The notes under the pieces are model-generated. The model was given only the letters and a program-made list of their open reading frames with translations, was not told where the DNA came from and did no database searches. Both the position numbers and the translations under genes were made by a program. 64,000 nucleotides of DNA from Parapedobacter indicus (GTDB taxonomy: Bacteria; Bacteroidota; Bacteroidia; Sphingobacteriales; Sphingobacteriaceae): assembly GCF_900113765.1 (NCBI RefSeq), contig NZ_FOQO01000001.1, positions 620,001 to 684,000 of the forward strand, given 5' to 3'. Positions 16,569 through 26,002 of the stretch are shown piece after piece (position 1 is the stretch's first letter; every line of letters begins with the position of its first letter).

Positions 16569-17324
16569 TCACCTCACTCCTGCCAGCCAGGCTTCAGCCA
16601 TTAACTGGGCTCCGGCCAACGAAGGATGTACACCGTCGCCAGTCCAATAGGAGGGAGCCGCCACTTTTCTTGCTTCATCAAACACCCGCTGATAGGGGAT
16701 AAACGCAGCACCATATTCCGTGGCGATTTCGCGTGCTGCACTACGGTATTCGTCGAAAGCCGGATACCAGGCATCTGTTACCGCTTTTACGTTGTTGACG
16801 GCGAACGGCTCGCCGATAACGAGTTTGACGCTGGGAAGCGCGGTCAACGTGCGGTCAATCAATTTGCGGTAATCGTCGCGGTATACCTGTATGGTGCCGT
16901 CATACTTTCCGTTGAATTTGTGCCAAAAGTCGTTTACACCGATGAGGATACTGAGTACATTCGGTTTGAGGTCGATGCAGTCTGCATCCCAGCGGTCGGC
17001 CAATTGATATACTTTGTTGCCGCTGATCCCTCGGTTGTATACCGTCAGCTGCTTGGATGCATATGTATTCAATAGATTCGCAGCCGCCAGAAACGCGTAG
17101 CCGGTTCCCAATGCCCGGTTGTTATTAGGTGCTTTGTTTTCTTTATCCCGTCCTGCGTCCGTAATTGAATCTCCCTGAAATAAAACGATGTCGTTTTCCT
17201 GAATCCGGATTTTCGGTGCCAAGTGGGATGATTTTACGGCGGCTTTGACAATTTCGGGGAGGCTGACCGCCATCGCGGCTCCCATCAATGAGGTTCCTAT
17301 AAAGGTTCTTCTGCTTTTATCCAT
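16569..17324 (-). CDS. SGNH/GDSL hydrolase with Tat-like signal
   Basis: From the ATG at 17324 the protein has 251 residues; a TTG three codons upstream is possible. The N-terminus SRRTFIGTSLMG is a twin-arginine type signal, so it is probably exported folded. The SGNH blocks are complete: Ser in FQGDSITDAG, Gly in GISGNKVYQL, Asn in IGVNDFWH and Asp-x-x-His in GDGVHPSLAG. It should be an esterase, perhaps a carbohydrate deacetylase like those grouped with rhamnogalacturonan acetylesterase. It heads a - strand operon with pncB, though a metabolic link is not obvious. Confidence 0.88.
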   Translation of the reverse strand: MDKSRRTFIGTSLMGAAMAVSLPEIVKAAVKSSHLAPKIRIQENDIVLFQGDSITDAGRDKENKAPNNNRALGTGYAFLAAANLLNTYASKQLTVYNRGISGNKVYQLADRWDADCIDLKPNVLSILIGVNDFWHKFNGKYDGTIQVYRDDYRKLIDRTLTALPSVKLVIGEPFAVNNVKAVTDAWYPAFDEYRSAAREIATEYGAAFIPYQRVFDEARKVAAPSYWTGDGVHPSLAGAQLMAEAWLAGVR

Positions 17325-17648
17325 GGCTAACAAATGGTTTTAATGGTTTCAAACATAGACATATTTCGTTTTATATGCAATATTATCGGCCTTTTTGAAG
17401 CCATTTCCGATCAACGGATAATTAGGATCTAGGTGTTTGTAGCGTTAGGTTGTCTGCAGTTATCACCGGCTTGCGGTACCGGTGGTTATCGCCGACAATT
17501 TGTTTTTTGAAGAAATGATTTGTTTTTTTGAAGGAGCGTACGGCATTGACGCTACCTACATGGGGCGGTTAATTGGCGGAGATGGTTTTTCCAGCAATAT
17601 CAATGCTTATTTAAAAGCATGTTTTTTTAAACGAACAACAAAGCATAT
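17325..17648. other. Intergenic region between divergent SGNH genes
   Basis: No gene was seen. It holds a GC hairpin (ATCACCGG/CCGGTGGT, arms 17462-17469 and 17479-17486), a near-perfect direct repeat of ATTTGTTTTTTGAAG (17498-17512 and 17518-17533), and a small ATGCTT/AAGCAT stem followed by seven T at 17603-17628 just before the + strand gene. Promoters for both genes should lie here, but no perfect TAnnTTTG was found. Confidence 0.6.
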
Positions 17649-18767
17649 ATGAATAGACAAGGCTACATCTTTTTTTTAGCGTCGTTTTTTAGCGTTCTCT
17701 TTTTAAACGCACAGGAAAATGGACAGATGAAATGGCATGATCCGTCAAAAGGAGATTTTCGAACGGTACATAACCAGTTGTGGCATGGATCAGAAATCGC
17801 TTGTTATTACGACAGGCTACCTGCTAAGGCAGAAAATGAGGTAAGGAAGGAGGTCTGGAATCTTTCCAGAAATGCAGCAGGTTTAAAGCTTGTGTTCACG
17901 ACAAATGCGACTGAAATTACGGTCAGATACGTTGCTTTAAAGAAGAATTACGCGATGGATCACTTTCCTGCTACAGGAGTTTCCGGTATTGATCTTTTTG
18001 CCACGAATGACGATGGGACCTGGACATGGGCCAATGGCTCGTATAGCTTCAAGGACACGATAACCTATACTTATTCAGGATTGGATTTGGATAGAGATCG
18101 CTATCGTAACAGAAGAGAATTTCACCTTTATTTGCCACTATACAATACCGTAGAGTGGTTGGAAATAGGCGTACCTTCAGCGAGTTCCTTTACATTCGTT
18201 CCGGTTGCGGATGAGAAACCGGTTATCGTTTACGGAACATCCATTGCCCAAGGGGGGTGCGCTTCAAGGGCTGGCATGGCATGGACCAATGTGTTGGAAA
18301 GAGCCATTCATATACCGGTGGTCAATCTTGGTTTTTCGGGCAATGGCCGGCTGGAGAAAGGGGTTATAGATCTTATCGCAGCGAACGATGCCCGCATTTT
18401 TGTCCTTGACTGCTTGCCAAATCTTAGCGGTGAAATAGAAGCGATTGTTTCAAAGACTCGTGAAGCGGTGCGTACGATTAGCGCACGCCATCCACAAACG
18501 CCAATTATTCTTGTCGAACACTCAGGTTACCTGGAAAATAGGATGAATACCGGAGTGGCCAAGAGAATTCGATCGGTCAATGACGAGTCATTAAAAGCCT
18601 ATAAAGCGCTAAAGTCGGAGGGAGTGGAGAACCTTTACTATTTGAAGTATGAAGACATCGGTTTGAACCAATATGATTCGGTAGACGGTGTCCATCCCAC
18701 GGACGGGGGCATGCTGAAGTACGCTCAGGCATACGCGAAGCTCATCCAGGAAATTCTAAATAAATAG
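17649..18767 (+). CDS. Secreted SGNH/GDSL esterase with GxDLY-type N-terminal domain
   Basis: This 372-residue protein has a signal peptide ending near NAQ (residue 21). Residues about 25-180 form a beta-rich accessory domain containing GVSGIDLFATNDDGTW, the GxDLY-type motif found N-terminal to Lipase_GDSL_3 domains. The catalytic domain starts with YGTSIAQGGCASR (Ser), then LGFSGNGRLEKGV (Gly/Asn) and SVDGVHPTDGGML (Asp/His). It probably removes acetyl or other acyl groups from a glycan in the periplasm or at the surface. It lies 135 bp upstream of the ECF sigma gene on the same strand and is likely the first enzyme of the utilisation locus. Confidence 0.88.
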   Translation: MNRQGYIFFLASFFSVLFLNAQENGQMKWHDPSKGDFRTVHNQLWHGSEIACYYDRLPAKAENEVRKEVWNLSRNAAGLKLVFTTNATEITVRYVALKKNYAMDHFPATGVSGIDLFATNDDGTWTWANGSYSFKDTITYTYSGLDLDRDRYRNRREFHLYLPLYNTVEWLEIGVPSASSFTFVPVADEKPVIVYGTSIAQGGCASRAGMAWTNVLERAIHIPVVNLGFSGNGRLEKGVIDLIAANDARIFVLDCLPNLSGEIEAIVSKTREAVRTISARHPQTPIILVEHSGYLENRMNTGVAKRIRSVNDESLKAYKALKSEGVENLYYLKYEDIGLNQYDSVDGVHPTDGGMLKYAQAYAKLIQEILNK

Positions 18768-18902
18768 GAATTTATGGGCAAACAATTTGAATCGCATCCG
18801 TTGCAGGAAACTCAGTATTTATATAGATTTGACGTACTTTGCAAAAACTTGTGCAACAAAGATTAAATGCCAATGTAAACGAAGCGCCATTATAAATTAA
18901 GC

Positions 18903-19466
18903 ATGATTAACGAATTTAGGGAGGGTCATGAGGACTCATTTAATGCACTATACAAAGAATTTTATCGCCCTTTACGTTATTTCGCACTTAAGATAGTCGA
19001 CGACGAGCAGGAAGCTGAAGATATCGTCACGGAAAGTATGGTTAAACTATGGCAGCGCAGGACCCGGTTTTCAGACATACAGCAAATAAAGTCATTTCTT
19101 TTTACCATCACCCAACATGCTGCTTTGAATGTGCTGCGCAACCGGCGGCTGCAGAGCGATAAACGAAAATTTGTGGCAGAAGAGGCCGAATCTGCGAATA
19201 ACACTACTTTTTTTGATGAATTGGTATTGACCGAACTGATCTCAAAAATAGCGGCGGAAGTTGAAAAACTCCCCAAAGCGCAGCGGGAGGTATTCAAGTT
19301 AAGTTATTTTGAAGGATTCAGTACGGAAGAGATCCGAGACTCACTCGGGATGAATCCCGCAGCTGTCTATACGAACCGCAAGCGTGCTTTGCAATCGTTG
19401 CGCAATTATTTTAGACACCTGGACCTTTACCTCTATCTCCTGATAAGCTGGTTACTCATTAACTAA
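18903..19466 (+). CDS. ECF RNA polymerase sigma factor (SusCD-linked, locus 1)
   Basis: This 187-residue protein has region 2 at about residues 8-75 (FNALYKEFYRPL, DDEQEAEDIVTESMVKLW) and region 4 at about 120-175 (LPKAQREVFKLSYFEGFSTEEI). The C-terminus ends in a hydrophobic stretch (LYLYLLISWLLIN) common in Bacteroidota ECF factors of this type. It is followed by fecR, susC and susD, so it should switch on this operon when the SusC signalling domain reports ligand through FecR. A TACTTTG sequence about 70 bp upstream is one base short of the usual promoter. Confidence 0.93.
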   Translation: MINEFREGHEDSFNALYKEFYRPLRYFALKIVDDEQEAEDIVTESMVKLWQRRTRFSDIQQIKSFLFTITQHAALNVLRNRRLQSDKRKFVAEEAESANNTTFFDELVLTELISKIAAEVEKLPKAQREVFKLSYFEGFSTEEIRDSLGMNPAAVYTNRKRALQSLRNYFRHLDLYLYLLISWLLIN

Positions 19467-19575
19467 TGCCAGGCATTACAGTAGTTGTAATTTTTTTTGA
19501 TTGATTTTCAGTTAGATATATCCATTTTGCCAAATGGAAGTCAGATTTTGGCGAATAGGGTGTTATGGTGTCGTA

Positions 19576-20769
19576 ATGATGGATAAGGCCGAACATATTG
19601 CCCAGTTAATTGAGAAGCAGATCGCCCAAACGATAACCGACGAAGAGCGTGCAGAACTTAATCATTGGATGGCCCAAGATGCGCATCGCGAGGGTTGGGT
19701 ACGTCGGATCAGCGAGGAACGTTTTATCGTACTGGAAGCAGGCCGATTTCTGTCTCCGGATGCCAACGACGTATGGCAGAATGCGAGGTTGACAAAGGAA
19801 CTCCGAAAGAGCAGGAGGCTCCTTACCTTCAAACGGTGGCTACCTTATGCTGCGGCTTGCCTCCTGGCAATGGTTATGGCCACTTGGTTTTACCAGTATC
19901 GAACAACTCCTCCCTCTGAATCTAAATTTGTGGAAGCGCAGGATATAAAAGCCGGATCAAACAAAGCAGTGCTTCGGTTTGCGGATGGCACAACCGCTGA
20001 GTTAAGTCCATTGCAGTCAGGTGTTGTGTTTGACGGAACGGCGATCAGTTACACAAATGGCGACCGACTACTTATCGGTAACGCTACGGACCCTGTGGCA
20101 GATAAGTTATCGGCCTCCGACTATGTTACCCTGAGTACACCGAAAGGGGGACAATACCACGTGATACTTTCAGATGGAACGCAGGTTTGGCTTAATGCCG
20201 CGAGCAGCCTGAAACATACACCTTCGTTTTCTTCATCCGTTCGTACCGTGGAATTGGAGGGTGAAGCTTACTTTTCCGTTGCAAAGAGCCGGGATTCAGC
20301 GGGAAACCCGAAACCATTTGTGGTGAAAACAAAAGGTCAGGAAATTAGGGTGCTGGGTACGGAATTCAACGTTTCAGCTTATCCCCAGGCCCATACTATA
20401 AAGACTACGTTGGTAACGGGGGGTGTCCGGATCGATCCGGTTAGGGGTGAGGGCATGCTGTTGGCGCCAAATGAACAGGCAACGCTATCCGCAAATTATG
20501 TGCTTGGCAAACAAACCGTAGACGTCAGTGATGCGATTGCTTGGAAAGAAGGAAAGATTTCCCTGAACGGTAAAACCATCGAAGAAGTTATGGATGAGTT
20601 ATCCCGCTGGTATGACCTTGAGATTACCTTTGAAGGTACCATGCCCAGTGGAAAGTTCTTTGGCAGGGCTAACCGAAGCAGTAATCTGTCGGTAGTGTTG
20701 GCGCTCCTTGAGAATGCACAACTCTCGTACCGGATGGAAGGAAGAAAACTAATTATCTCAAAACAATAA
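19576..20769 (+). CDS. FecR-family anti-sigma factor (locus 1)
   Basis: The start is set at the double ATG at 19576/19579 because the earlier in-frame codons do not resemble the family; the protein has about 397 residues. The cytoplasmic N-terminal helical domain (residues 1-85) holds the sigma factor. A single transmembrane segment follows (LPYAAACLLAMVMATWFYQY), then the periplasmic FecR domain (STPKGGQYHVILSDGTQVWL, VEVTLVTGGV-like strand) and a C-terminal STN-like region ending in RKLIISKQ. It is expected to receive the signal from the STN domain of the downstream SusC. Confidence 0.93.
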   Translation: MMDKAEHIAQLIEKQIAQTITDEERAELNHWMAQDAHREGWVRRISEERFIVLEAGRFLSPDANDVWQNARLTKELRKSRRLLTFKRWLPYAAACLLAMVMATWFYQYRTTPPSESKFVEAQDIKAGSNKAVLRFADGTTAELSPLQSGVVFDGTAISYTNGDRLLIGNATDPVADKLSASDYVTLSTPKGGQYHVILSDGTQVWLNAASSLKHTPSFSSSVRTVELEGEAYFSVAKSRDSAGNPKPFVVKTKGQEIRVLGTEFNVSAYPQAHTIKTTLVTGGVRIDPVRGEGMLLAPNEQATLSANYVLGKQTVDVSDAIAWKEGKISLNGKTIEEVMDELSRWYDLEITFEGTMPSGKFFGRANRSSNLSVVLALLENAQLSYRMEGRKLIISKQ

Positions 20770-20840
20770 ACCAATTTATAACTTTAAAAACTTGATGATT
20801 ATGAAAAGAGACCACTAAACGAAATCTAACAAACTGAAAA

Positions 20841-20862
20841 GGAGAGTGGTGGTACACTCCCC
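20841..20862 (+). promoter_or_regulatory. Leader hairpin between fecR and susC (locus 1)
   Basis: GGaGAGTG pairs with CACTCcCC around a 6-nt loop, with one A-C mismatch, in the 239-bp gap between fecR and susC. No T-tract follows. The second locus has a hairpin in the same place (53345-53383), so an mRNA processing or attenuation role is possible. Confidence 0.5.
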
Positions 20863-21008
20863 TTGAAGTTCGGATATCTGCTATATCCAATTGCGATTAA
20901 CTAACATAGTTTACTATCCAAACGCTGTAAACTTACAAATCTTATGCATAATAGCAAAAGAATGCATTTCAATTGCGTTTAGTTTACGGCGTAAAACAAT
21001 AGACCTTA

Positions 21009-24000
21009 ATGAATATCATTTATGTATTCCGAGTGATGAGATTAGTTGCACTCCTTTTATTTTGTGGGTTTTTACAACTCAGCGCAGCCAGTTATTCACA
21101 GGAAATTACACTGAAGGGAAACAATATACCCTTAGTATCGGTTTTTAAATCGATCAGCCAACAAACAGGCTACGAAGTAGCGGGTTTTGAGATTTCGTTG
21201 GACAAGGCAAAACCGGTTACGGTTTCGGCAGAACAAATGCCTATCAAGGACTTTTTGCAGTTGATTTTTTACAATCAGCCGTTTACGTACAAAATCGAAG
21301 GACGTACCATATTTGTTGCCGAAAGCCAAAAAGCAATGAAACGGCGAACTGAGAACCGGGCGGGGGCCGTTTCGTTTATTAGTCAACGCGTTGTCACAGG
21401 TAGGGTTACGGATGAACAGGGTAATCCCCTTGAAGGAGTTACGGTTCACCTCAAGAATACCGAGACAACCACCACAACAAACGCCACGGGAACGTACCAG
21501 ATTACTGTATCTCCAGCCGATGCCAGGTTGGTTTTTTCAATCGTAGGTTTTGAGCAACTAGAGTTGGCCGTTACGCCTTCGGGCATTTTAAATGCAGTTA
21601 TGATACAGGCTGAAAACACGCTGGACGAAGTTGTCGTGATCAGTTATGGTACACAGAAGCGAGAACTTGTAACTGGAGCAATCAGCTCGGTAAGCGCGAA
21701 AGACCTTGAAAAGGCGCCCGCCACTCAAATCGGGCAGCAGTTGCAGGGACGATTGCCCGGCGTTCGCATTAACCAGTCTAGCGGTACACCCGGAGAAGGT
21801 ATTTCTTTTCGAATCCGCGGACAAGCGTCAATCGCAGCGGGAAATGCGCCGTTGGTCGTTATCGATGGCTTCGCATCCAGTACCGGCCTCGAAGCGTTAA
21901 GTCCCGTTGACATCGAGTCCATATCCGTATTAAAAGATGCGTCTGCTACCGCTCTGTATGGCTCACGTGCCGCCAACGGTGTGATACTGGTCACAACAAA
22001 ACAGGCGAAAGCGGGCTTGACAGATGTCGGCGTGAGTGTTTGGCGTGGATTCCAACGCGTTCCGCAGCGGGGGAGACCGAATGTAATGAATGCCCGGCAA
22101 TTTGCACAATACAAAAACGAATGGTACAGCGATCAGGGTTTGGAGGTTCCCGAGCGCTATCAGAATCCGGAACAATATGGTCCAAATGATGGCACAGACT
22201 GGTTCGACGTTTTATTAAACCCGAACGCTGCAACACAGAACTATCAGCTCTCTGTCTCAACGGGAACTGAAAAAGTGAAAACGGCGATTACCGCAGGTTA
22301 CAATAAACAAGACGGTGTGATGTTAAATACCTTTGCAGAACGGTTTACTGCGAGGGCTAATAACGTATTTACCATATCCCCGAAACTCACTTTAGGATTG
22401 AACGTTGCCTCTACGTACCGTAATTCCCAGAATTTACCAACCGATGGAACGTGGAATATTATTTCCGCGGCTTATATTATGGATCCAACGCTGGAGTATA
22501 AAAATCCAGACGGCTCACTTCCCATCGGTTTTTCATCTCCGGGCATGTTTCCCAATCCAAACTGGTATCGGGTACTCATTGAGCGCGAGAATCCGTTGGT
22601 TCGTAAAAATGTATTAGTCAATGCGTTCGGTGAATATCAGCTACTGGAAGGACTTACCTACAAGCTGAAAGCCGACGTAGATGTGGGGGATTCAAAGGGA
22701 CGCTATTGGAGCCCGTCAACCGCCCAAGGGGGGATGTTTACGGCGCCACCAACACCGGCCACAGGATCCTATAGTACTTCTGATTATTCAAACTGGCAGA
22801 TAGAAAATACGTTGAACTATGATCGCCGGTTTAATGAAAAACACAGTGTACAAGCCTTGTTGGGATATTCTGCCCAGAAAATTCAAAGTGAGTCGAGTAA
22901 CATTGTCGGCTCCGAGTTTCCCGATGACGAAATTCCATGGATTACTGCTGCACCCGTCAGAAGAGGGGATGCATCGATCACCGAACTATCGCTTTTGTCA
23001 ACGTTCGGACGACTGAATTATGCATACGACGATAAATATCTTGCTTCGGTATCCCTCCGTAGAGATGGATCGTCACGATTCGGGGATGAAAAGAAATTCG
23101 GAACGTTTCCCGCCGTATCCCTGGGATGGATTGCATCGAAGGAAGGTTTTCTTCAAAAATACTCCGAAACGTTGAGCTTTTTGAAATTCAGGGCAAGTTA
23201 CGGCGAGGTAGGGAACTATAACATCGGAAATTATACCCATTTAAGTGCGATAGGAAATTCAAACTATGCCTTTAATGACGCATTGGTTGCGGGTAAAGCC
23301 AAGTCAAATTTGGGCAATCAACTGTTAACTTGGGAGACTACGGTTCAAGGTGATGTTGGGGTTGACCTCGGGTTGTTTAACGATCGCATATTTTTTGCTT
23401 ATGACTATTACTGGAAAACGACCAATGGATTACTATACGCCGTTGACGTCCCGTTGGCGTCCGGTTTCAGCAGTATCCAATCTAACATTGGTGAATTCGA
23501 ATTCTGGGGTCATGAATTCAGTGTAGAAACCAAGAATTTTATAAAGAACTTCAAATGGAACACGGTGCTAACCTTCTCTCTTGACCGTAATCGGGTTAAA
23601 CAATTGGGAACGGAGAATACGCCGATCGGAGGATATCAGGAAAATGTAGATTTCATTCGAACAGCTGTGGGCCATCCAATCGGTCAATTCTACGGCTATG
23701 TCTACGAGGGAATCTTTATGAATCAGGACGAGCTGAATCAAGGTCCGCATATCAGGGACTATGGTGGTTCCACGATTGGTTCTGTCCGTCTAAAAGATAT
23801 AAGCGGACCTGACGGAGTACCCGATGGCATCATAGATGCCGCATATGACAAAACGTATATCGGCAACCCCAATCCAACGTTCAGTTTTGGACTGACTAAT
23901 CGGTTATCCTATCGGAACTTTGATCTGGATATCCATATGGTGGGTCGGATCGGTGGTGACCTGTTTATGGGCGAGTTATTGTGGACGGAGAACCTGGATG

Positions 24001-24368
24001 GTGTATTTAATGCGAGACCCGAAGTAGCCAACAGATGGCGATCGGAGGATAATCCAGGAGATGGCGTATTTCCCCGGACGAATTCAAATCCGTTGCACCG
24101 CTTCAATAACAGTCATCATATTTACGACGGATCTTATTTAGCCGCCCGGAATATTTCATTGGGGTATACCTTCCAAATTCCACCTAACGGCACCATTAAG
24201 AGCGCGAGGCTATACGTCAATGCCCAGAATGCCTTTATTATTACCAACTACCCGGGGATGAATCCGGAAGCAAGTGAGAGCGGGCTGAATGGCCTGAACG
24301 AAGGGCGGGATTTTGCCCATTATCCCATACCACGCGTATTTACAATTGGCGCCGATTTTAAATTTTAA
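21009..24368 (+). CDS. SusC/RagA-family TonB-linked outer-membrane transporter with STN domain (locus 1)
   Basis: This 1119-residue protein has a signal peptide ending near SYSQ; the second Met at 21036 could be the true start. A secretin/TonB short N-terminal (STN) domain spans about 40-105 and signals to FecR. A carboxypeptidase-like beta domain begins at VTGRVTDEQGNPLEGVTV (about 129-205). The plug has the SusC motif LDEVVVISYGTQKRE and IESISVLKDASATALYGSRA. The barrel ends in ADFKF. With the SusD lipoprotein 9 bp downstream it would import oligosaccharides or another large ligand. Confidence 0.96.
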   Translation: MNIIYVFRVMRLVALLLFCGFLQLSAASYSQEITLKGNNIPLVSVFKSISQQTGYEVAGFEISLDKAKPVTVSAEQMPIKDFLQLIFYNQPFTYKIEGRTIFVAESQKAMKRRTENRAGAVSFISQRVVTGRVTDEQGNPLEGVTVHLKNTETTTTTNATGTYQITVSPADARLVFSIVGFEQLELAVTPSGILNAVMIQAENTLDEVVVISYGTQKRELVTGAISSVSAKDLEKAPATQIGQQLQGRLPGVRINQSSGTPGEGISFRIRGQASIAAGNAPLVVIDGFASSTGLEALSPVDIESISVLKDASATALYGSRAANGVILVTTKQAKAGLTDVGVSVWRGFQRVPQRGRPNVMNARQFAQYKNEWYSDQGLEVPERYQNPEQYGPNDGTDWFDVLLNPNAATQNYQLSVSTGTEKVKTAITAGYNKQDGVMLNTFAERFTARANNVFTISPKLTLGLNVASTYRNSQNLPTDGTWNIISAAYIMDPTLEYKNPDGSLPIGFSSPGMFPNPNWYRVLIERENPLVRKNVLVNAFGEYQLLEGLTYKLKADVDVGDSKGRYWSPSTAQGGMFTAPPTPATGSYSTSDYSNWQIENTLNYDRRFNEKHSVQALLGYSAQKIQSESSNIVGSEFPDDEIPWITAAPVRRGDASITELSLLSTFGRLNYAYDDKYLASVSLRRDGSSRFGDEKKFGTFPAVSLGWIASKEGFLQKYSETLSFLKFRASYGEVGNYNIGNYTHLSAIGNSNYAFNDALVAGKAKSNLGNQLLTWETTVQGDVGVDLGLFNDRIFFAYDYYWKTTNGLLYAVDVPLASGFSSIQSNIGEFEFWGHEFSVETKNFIKNFKWNTVLTFSLDRNRVKQLGTENTPIGGYQENVDFIRTAVGHPIGQFYGYVYEGIFMNQDELNQGPHIRDYGGSTIGSVRLKDISGPDGVPDGIIDAAYDKTYIGNPNPTFSFGLTNRLSYRNFDLDIHMVGRIGGDLFMGELLWTENLDGVFNARPEVANRWRSEDNPGDGVFPRTNSNPLHRFNNSHHIYDGSYLAARNISLGYTFQIPPNGTIKSARLYVNAQNAFIITNYPGMNPEASESGLNGLNEGRDFAHYPIPRVFTIGADFKF

Positions 24369-24377
24369 TTCCGACGA

Positions 24378-25919
24378 ATGATGAAAAAGACAATATTTTA
24401 CACGTTCTTCACGATCTGTTTATTGAGCTCTTGTGGTAAAGAATTTTTGAAGCTTTCTCCCCAAACCACCGTGACTTCCGGGTCATTTTTTGAAACCGAA
24501 TCTCATTTTGATCTTGCGTTGGTAGGCGTATACACGCAATTGCGTGGAATAGTTTCTGCCGGGCATTACATGGATGAAATGCGATCTGATAATAGTTTTT
24601 TCCGCTACTATGCACCAGACAGAGGGCCGGCAAACTGGGTAGAAGACATCATACAATGGACAGACCAATCCCAAACCACCGTCGTAAATAATCGTTATTA
24701 CAGCGATTATCAGGGTATTTCCCGCGCAAATGCCATCTTAAATCGATTGGATAATTCGTCGCTGACAGATGAGGCCAAAACGCGGATTTCCGCTGAAACG
24801 CTTTTCTTAAGGGCTTTCTATTACTTTGATTTAGTGACGCATTATGGAGGGGTTCCTTTGTACCTCAACGAGGTGGTAGATGAAGCCTCCGCGTATCAAG
24901 CACGGGCATCGGTTGAGGAGGTGTACCAGCAAATTGTTGCCGATTTAGAGAAGGCTATACCGCTATTACCCGTAGTATCTGCGTTCCCGCAATCGGGGAG
25001 GGCAACCAGAGGAGCCGCGAAGATGTTATTAGCAAAGTCATTTATGTCCATGCCACTCCGGGATTATGCCAAGGCGGAGATTGAGCTGAGAGATGTTACC
25101 AACATGAATTATGGTTTGCTTGATCGTTACCTAGACAATTTCAACCCGGCAACGAAGAACAACAAGGAATCCATTTTTGAAATACAGTACATGGAAGGGG
25201 ACGACGGGCAGCAAAGTGATTTTATTTATTCAATGCTCCCTAAAACAGCCAATACGGCTGTTGCCACCGGCATATCGGTTAATAATGTGGTAGCCGGTGG
25301 TTGGAATGTTCCAAATCAGGGATTAATCGATTCGTATGAATCGGGCGACGAACGATTACCTGCCTCGGTGAAAATTATGGAAGGTACGCTAAATGGTGGT
25401 TCGTTATCTACCGACCCTGTTACCTATATCGCGATTAAAGATATCGGAGGCTATTCGCCCCAGTCTGGTAATGTCTATTTTCCATTCGTTGCGAAATATT
25501 TGCATGGTCCATATAGTAAACCTTTTAATACGGGTCAAAACTGGCCGGTATTCCGCTATGCAGACGCATTGTTGCTAATGGCCGAATGCTTGGTTGCACA
25601 GGGAAAGGGTGATGAGGCATTACCGTTTTTAAATGCGGTAAGAAAGCGGGCCGGCCTCTCAGATTTGTCGGTGGCCACGGTAGACAACGTTTTGCTCGAA
25701 CGACGCCATGAATTGGCATTTGAAAACCATCGGTGGACCGATCTCATCCGGAACGGTAAAGCGATCGAAGTCATGTCGGCCTACGGTGCTGAAATGAAGC
25801 AGCGGTATGATTTTCTTCCCGAAGCTTCCTTCAACGTAACCGAGGAACGGTTGATATATGCAATTCCCTTCAGAGAAACTCAGATAAATCCCCAACTGGT
25901 TCAAAATTCTGGCTACTAA
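24378..25919 (+). CDS. SusD/RagB-family surface lipoprotein (locus 1)
   Basis: This 513-residue protein has a lipobox LLSSC at about residue 19, followed by GKEFLKLSPQT. It shows the TPR-rich SusD fold, with ISAETLFLRAFYYFDLVTHYGGVPL near residue 150 and the C-terminal ERRHELAFENHRWTDLIR and YAIPFRETQINPQLVQNSGY motifs. It forms the ligand-capturing lid over the SusC barrel. It lies 9 bp after susC. A strong intra-operon hairpin follows its stop codon. Confidence 0.96.
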   Translation: MMKKTIFYTFFTICLLSSCGKEFLKLSPQTTVTSGSFFETESHFDLALVGVYTQLRGIVSAGHYMDEMRSDNSFFRYYAPDRGPANWVEDIIQWTDQSQTTVVNNRYYSDYQGISRANAILNRLDNSSLTDEAKTRISAETLFLRAFYYFDLVTHYGGVPLYLNEVVDEASAYQARASVEEVYQQIVADLEKAIPLLPVVSAFPQSGRATRGAAKMLLAKSFMSMPLRDYAKAEIELRDVTNMNYGLLDRYLDNFNPATKNNKESIFEIQYMEGDDGQQSDFIYSMLPKTANTAVATGISVNNVVAGGWNVPNQGLIDSYESGDERLPASVKIMEGTLNGGSLSTDPVTYIAIKDIGGYSPQSGNVYFPFVAKYLHGPYSKPFNTGQNWPVFRYADALLLMAECLVAQGKGDEALPFLNAVRKRAGLSDLSVATVDNVLLERRHELAFENHRWTDLIRNGKAIEVMSAYGAEMKQRYDFLPEASFNVTEERLIYAIPFRETQINPQLVQNSGY

Positions 25920-25944
25920 CGGTTCCGGAATGGGTAACCCAGTC

Positions 25945-25969
25945 GGCCACACCAATTTTTGGTGTGGCC
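25945..25969 (+). promoter_or_regulatory. Intra-operon hairpin between susD and the 982-residue enzyme
   Basis: GGCCACACCAA pairs perfectly with TTGGTGTGGCC around a 3-nt TTT loop, giving an 11-bp GC-rich stem. No U-tract follows, so full termination is unlikely. It could protect the susCD 3' end or partly uncouple the downstream enzymes. Confidence 0.65.
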
Positions 25970-26002
25970 TAGGAATGGTATTTCCCAATTAACTCCGATG
26001 TA

